This document shows positions 5,936-8,777 of a DNA stretch of 8,777 nt, piece after piece. The stretch is from Bacteroidaceae bacterium. GTDB taxonomy: Bacteria; Bacteroidota; Bacteroidia; Bacteroidales; Bacteroidaceae. Location: NCBI GenBank assembly GCA_017618515.1, contig JAFZUB010000167.1:1-8777 (forward strand). Direction: 5' to 3'. The stretch's first letter is position 1. Each line of letters begins with the position of its first letter. Below the pieces are notes generated by a model that saw only the letters and a program-made list of their open reading frames with translations, had not been told where the DNA came from and did no database searches. Both the position numbers and the translations under genes were made by a program.

Positions 5936-5963
5936 AAAACCGCGAATTCATCGCGGTTTTTTT
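5934..5963. terminator. Bidirectional terminator between xerC and lacI
   Basis: CCGCGA (5940-5945) pairs with TCGCGG (5951-5956) around ATTCA, flanked by A6 on the left and T7 on the right. Both strands therefore have a stem followed by a T run. It overlaps the xerC TAA and lies 7 bp from the stop of the convergent lacI-type gene. Confidence 0.9.
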
Positions 5964-5970
5964 GTATGTG

Positions 5971-6981
5971 CTAATGTATTATCTTTACTGAGTTGCGGTT
6001 GACGAGGGTGGGAGTCAGCAGCATGTTGGAGTGTAGCTCTCCGTTTTGCATTATGGTGTTCACAAGCAGCTTAATGGCTGCTATGCCCATGCTGCTCACG
6101 GGCTGTGCCACTCGCGTGATGGGCGGGTTGAGATAGTCGATATAGAGATTGTCGTCAAACGAGACGAGCGATATGTCGTCGGGAATGTTGAGGTGGTGCT
6201 CCTTGATGGCGCGCATTGTGCCGAGCATTATGGTATTGCTCATTGTGAAGATGGCGGTGGGGCGCTGCTTCTGGTTAAGCGCAAACTGTCCCTCAATATA
6301 TCCGTTTTGTATGGAGAAATCGTTGCCCAGCACATGCAGCGAACATTGCTCGCCATAGTCCTCTATGGCTTTGCGACAGCCGCGAATGCGCTCTCTGTTG
6401 GTAACGGAGAACGAGGGCCCTTGTATGCAGACTATGTTGCGGTGGCCAGATTTCAGCAACAGATGCATGGCGTCATACGCTCCGCGGAAATTGTTGGTTG
6501 ACACGTAGGAGAGGTCGGCAGCCTCAAAGTAGCGGTCCACCTGCACCAGCGGTATGCTGCGACTCACCTTCTCAAGTAATCTGGAGTCCTTGCCGCAGGG
6601 CGCCACCACGATACCGTCGATATGGTATTCCTGCATCTTGCGCAGGGCGCTCTCCTCCTGAGCAGGGTCTTCCTGTGTGTCGAAGAGCATCACAAACAAG
6701 TCGTGCTTCTTGGCCTCCACACTGATAGCGCTGGCCAGGCTTGCGAAGAACGGATTGCTGAGGCTTGGCAGCACGATGCCTATTGTGCGCATCGGCTTTT
6801 TGTGCAGAAGTTGCGCAATAAGCGTGGGCTTGTAGTTGAGCTCTTGCGCGGCAGTGATAACCTTATCTTGTGTCTGGCGATTGATGCGAAACTCTCTGCT
6901 TTTGCCGTTCAGTACTCGTGAAATGGTTGTCTTCGACAGACCGGTCTGCAGCGAGAGGTCATTCAGTGTTGTCTTTTTCAT
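5971..6981 (-). CDS. LacI/GalR-family transcriptional regulator
   Basis: A 336-residue DNA-binding regulator. The N-terminal helix-turn-helix (about 4-50) reads TLNDLSLQTGLSKTTISRVLNG. The hinge YKPTLIAQLLHKK departs slightly from the usual Y-x-PN-x-x-A-R-x-L. The periplasmic-binding-protein-like ligand domain (about 65-336) shows LPSLSNPFFA, VDRYF, VSTNNFRGAYDA, IFTMSNTIMLG, SLVSFDD and PPITRVAQP, typical of sugar-responsive members. The start is the ATG at 6979-6981; an upstream in-frame TTG at 7014 would add 11 residues before the helix-turn-helix and is less likely. It is divergent from the ADP-ribosylglycohydrolase-like gene, with a 159-bp shared promoter region, so regulation of that gene and of itself is a reasonable inference. 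The ligand is unknown. The stop is TAG. Confidence 0.93.
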   Translation of the reverse strand: MKKTTLNDLSLQTGLSKTTISRVLNGKSREFRINRQTQDKVITAAQELNYKPTLIAQLLHKKPMRTIGIVLPSLSNPFFASLASAISVEAKKHDLFVMLFDTQEDPAQEESALRKMQEYHIDGIVVAPCGKDSRLLEKVSRSIPLVQVDRYFEAADLSYVSTNNFRGAYDAMHLLLKSGHRNIVCIQGPSFSVTNRERIRGCRKAIEDYGEQCSLHVLGNDFSIQNGYIEGQFALNQKQRPTAIFTMSNTIMLGTMRAIKEHHLNIPDDISLVSFDDNLYIDYLNPPITRVAQPVSSMGIAAIKLLVNTIMQNGELHSNMLLTPTLVNRNSVKIIH

Positions 6982-7011
6982 AAACCTGTATGGCGATAGT
7001 TGATGTTGTGC

Positions 7012-7019
7012 CAAAAATA
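7012..7019 (-). promoter_or_regulatory. Probable -7 element for the lacI-type gene
   Basis: The minus strand reads TATTTTTG, matching TAnnTTTG exactly, 30 bp before the ATG. No TTG occurs at the expected -33 spacing, so support is limited. An 8-bp palindrome AATGCATT (7019-7026) touches it and could be an autoregulatory site. Confidence 0.35.
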
Positions 7020-7084
7020 ATGCATTTTTCTTTAATAGGGGGCTTTTTCTGATGTAATTGTACTTATTATTGCTGAATTTGGAA

Positions 7085-7092
7085 TAATTTTG
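7085..7092 (+). promoter_or_regulatory. Probable -7 element for the ADP-ribosylglycohydrolase-like gene
   Basis: TAATTTTG matches TAnnTTTG exactly and would place the start of transcription near 7096. The nearest upstream TTG (7058-7060) is 24 nt away, slightly longer than the usual spacing, so the -33 element is uncertain. Confidence 0.45.
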
Positions 7093-7095
7093 CCC

Positions 7096-7118
7096 TTTGA
7101 CAGACGAAAACGGTCAAA
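7096..7118. promoter_or_regulatory. Inverted repeat, candidate operator
   Basis: TTTGAC (7096-7101) and GTCAAA (7113-7118) are perfect 6-bp inverted arms with an 11-bp spacer. They lie at the predicted transcription start of the right-hand gene, where a LacI-family repressor could block initiation. A second palindrome, GTTTGCAAAC (7150-7159), lies inside codons 4-7 of that gene. Confidence 0.3.
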
Positions 7119-7140
7119 TAGAAACAAAAAAATTAAGAAT

Positions 7141-8777
7141 ATGAAACACGTTTGCAAACCAATGATTGTAGCGGCTCTTTTTGCCGCAGTGACTATTTGC
7201 GCCAGTGGCGGAATAACCAAGACGATAATCCTAAAGAAGTCGGAGTTGAAGGACAAGATAGCCGGCGGCTGGGCAGGCCAGACCATCGGTTGTGCTTATG
7301 GCGGTCCTACCGAGTTTCAGTATCGTGGAGTGATGATTCCCGAAAGTCGTGTCATAGAGTATCCTGACGGCCACCTCAAGTATTTCTTCGACAACGTGGC
7401 CTCGCTCTACGATGATATATATATGGACCTCACCTTCGTAGAGGTGTTTGAGCGTGAAGGACTTGACGCCCCCGTTACATCTTTTGCCAATGGCTTTGCT
7501 TATGCCAGCTACCCTCTGTGGCACGCCAATCAGATGGCTCGCTATAATATACGTCGTGGCATTATGCCTCCCGCCTCCGGCCATTGGAAGAATAATCCGC
7601 ACGCCGACTGTATCGACTTCCAGATAGAGGCTGACTTTGCTGGACTGATGTGTCCTGCAATGGTCAACTCTTGTTCTACTATTTGCGACAAGATAGGCCA
7701 CATGCTCAACTACGGCGACGGATGGTATGGCGGTGTGTTTGTGGGCGCTATGTACACACAGGCCTTCGTATATAATAATATAAAAGATGTAGTCACCAAT
7801 GCCCTCAAGGTGATTCCCCCGGAGAGCAAGTTCTATAAGTGCATCAGCGATGTCATTGCCTGGTACGAGCAGTACCCCGACGACTGGAAGAAATGCTGGC
7901 AGCTCTACAACGACAAATACAGCAAGGACGTTGGCTGCCCCGAGCTGATTCTCGCGCCGGGTAACATCGACGCTACCATGAATAGCGCTTACGTGGTGAT
8001 AGGTCTGCTATATGGCGAGGAAGACTTTGGCAAGACAATGGATATCTCCACTCGCTGCGGCCAGGACTCCGACTGCAACCCATCCACCGCTTGCGGTGTG
8101 CTCGCCACCATGATAGGCTATAGCAACATACCCGAGCAGTGGATGCCCAACCTGCGCGAGGTAGAGGAAAGGACATTCCCCTACGTCAACCTTTCGCTGA
8201 GCCGCACCTATGAGGTGGTGACAAATCTTGCTATCCAGATGGCTCTCAACAATGGCGGCGCCGAGACCGACAGTACGATTGCTATCCTGGTGCAGGATCC
8301 TATTAAGGTGAAACTGGAGCAGTCGTTCCCCGACATGAACCCCCACGAGCTTGCCTCAAAGATAGAGTGGCTCGGCACAGACCGCGCTGCTCAGAACACC
8401 TTTAAGTTCACGGGCAAGGGCATCGTGGTGCATGGCGGCTTCTCCTGTGGCGACACCAACTACGAGGCACAGATGGAGGTGACTGTTGATGGCGTTGTTG
8501 ATCAGGTGATGGTCTTCAACTCCGACTATCGTCGCCGTACCGATGCTCTCTATTGGAAATATGATCTGGAGGAGGGCCCCCACACCGTAACGTTTAAGCT
8601 GCTCAACCCCCGCAGCGATGCTAATATCAATGCCAATCGTATATTCTACTATACTTCGCCCTCAGCCGACAAACTGCAGACCCTGCAGCCCATCATCTTC
8701 GACAACATGGGCGATGGCAATGGTGGTGGAGTGGCTGCCGATTTTGACAACGACGGTATCCTAGACCTCTTTGTTAC
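7141..8777 (+). CDS. Exported ADP-ribosylglycohydrolase-like protein with C-terminal FG-GAP/VCBS repeat (partial)
   Basis: The frame is open from the ATG at 7141 to the right edge: 545 complete codons, C-terminus missing. Residues 1-22 look like a signal peptide (MKHVCK, then the hydrophobic stretch PMIVAALFAAVTICA). Residues about 36-355 match the ADP-ribosylglycohydrolase (DraG-like) fold: GGWAGQTIGCAYGGPTEF, an acidic pair Asp91-Asp92 (YDDIYMDLTF), QIEADFAG (161-168), and CGQDSDCNPSTACGVLATMIGY with Asp309 and Asp311. The Asp pairs are the usual metal ligands. Residues about 365-505 form a beta-rich module (VVHGGFSCGDTNYEAQMEVTVDG...), possibly a carbohydrate-binding-like sandwich. From about 520, DNMGDGNGGGVAADFDNDGILDLFV is an FG-GAP/VCBS-type calcium-binding repeat. 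Export and the sugar-type regulator next door suggest an extracytoplasmic substrate, perhaps a glycan or nucleotide-sugar-like compound rather than ADP-ribosylated cytosolic protein; this is inference. Confidence 0.85.
   Translation, partial: MKHVCKPMIVAALFAAVTICASGGITKTIILKKSELKDKIAGGWAGQTIGCAYGGPTEFQYRGVMIPESRVIEYPDGHLKYFFDNVASLYDDIYMDLTFVEVFEREGLDAPVTSFANGFAYASYPLWHANQMARYNIRRGIMPPASGHWKNNPHADCIDFQIEADFAGLMCPAMVNSCSTICDKIGHMLNYGDGWYGGVFVGAMYTQAFVYNNIKDVVTNALKVIPPESKFYKCISDVIAWYEQYPDDWKKCWQLYNDKYSKDVGCPELILAPGNIDATMNSAYVVIGLLYGEEDFGKTMDISTRCGQDSDCNPSTACGVLATMIGYSNIPEQWMPNLREVEERTFPYVNLSLSRTYEVVTNLAIQMALNNGGAETDSTIAILVQDPIKVKLEQSFPDMNPHELASKIEWLGTDRAAQNTFKFTGKGIVVHGGFSCGDTNYEAQMEVTVDGVVDQVMVFNSDYRRRTDALYWKYDLEEGPHTVTFKLLNPRSDANINANRIFYYTSPSADKLQTLQPIIFDNMGDGNGGGVAADFDNDGILDLFV

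Noticed and set aside
6046..6501. Plus-strand open frame opposite the LacI-type gene
   Set aside because: It is antisense to a clear LacI-family protein with all family motifs and has no recognisable domain.
6982..7014. TTG start adding 11 residues to the LacI-type regulator
   Set aside because: LacI-family helix-turn-helix regions begin within a few residues of the start, which the ATG at 6981 gives; the extension also overlaps the likely promoter.
7186..7206. Lipobox-like VTIC at residues 17-20 of the ADP-ribosylglycohydrolase-like protein
   Set aside because: The residue before Cys is Ile rather than Gly, Ala or Ser, so lipoprotein processing is unlikely; a signal peptidase I site fits better.

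Overview
The window reads as chromosomal DNA of a Bacteroidales bacterium, most like Prevotella or a close relative. The evidence is a two-component pair that closely matches Bacteroides RprX/RprY, Bacteroidota-type promoter elements (TAnnTTTG, here TAATTTTG, TAATTTCG and TATTTTTG), A-rich leaders mostly lacking Shine-Dalgarno sequences, a DUF4369-like exported protein, and an exported ADP-ribosylglycohydrolase-like protein ending in an FG-GAP/VCBS-type repeat. This placement rests on remembered protein sequences, not on a search.

Layout. 1-528 (-): N-terminal part of an exported protein with a Lys/Ala/Pro linker and a DUF4369-like domain; it runs off the left edge. 560-586: terminator hairpin for the ribosomal operon. 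616-1889 (-): operon rpsF-rpsR-rplI (bS6, bS18, bL9), with promoter near 1963-1993; bL9 carries a 66-residue Glu/Ala/Pro tail built from 21-bp tandem repeats. 1890-2192: divergent intergenic region holding a possible bS6:bS18 leader hairpin and a heptanucleotide tandem repeat. 2193-4493 (+): sensor kinase and response regulator (rprX-rprY), then a terminator. 4640-5935 (+): rpsU (bS21) and a Xer tyrosine recombinase, separated by an unusual hairpin-rich spacer that ends in a terminator-like structure just before the recombinase start. 5934-5963: bidirectional terminator. 5971-6981 (-): LacI-family regulator. 7141-8777 (+): divergently transcribed ADP-ribosylglycohydrolase-like exported protein, cut by the right edge.

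How the parts fit. The left two thirds are housekeeping. bS6, bS18 and bS21, the three proteins reported to sequester the 16S anti-Shine-Dalgarno in Bacteroidota ribosomes, are all encoded here within about 3.4 kb. The right third looks like a small accessory unit: a sugar-type LacI regulator facing an exported enzyme, with inverted repeats around the promoter that could be operators. I saw no tRNA, rRNA, insertion sequence or CRISPR array. I found no clear undescribed multi-gene system; the best leads are the rpsU-xerC spacer, the bL9 tail, the rpsF leader and the ADP-ribosylglycohydrolase/FG-GAP fusion.
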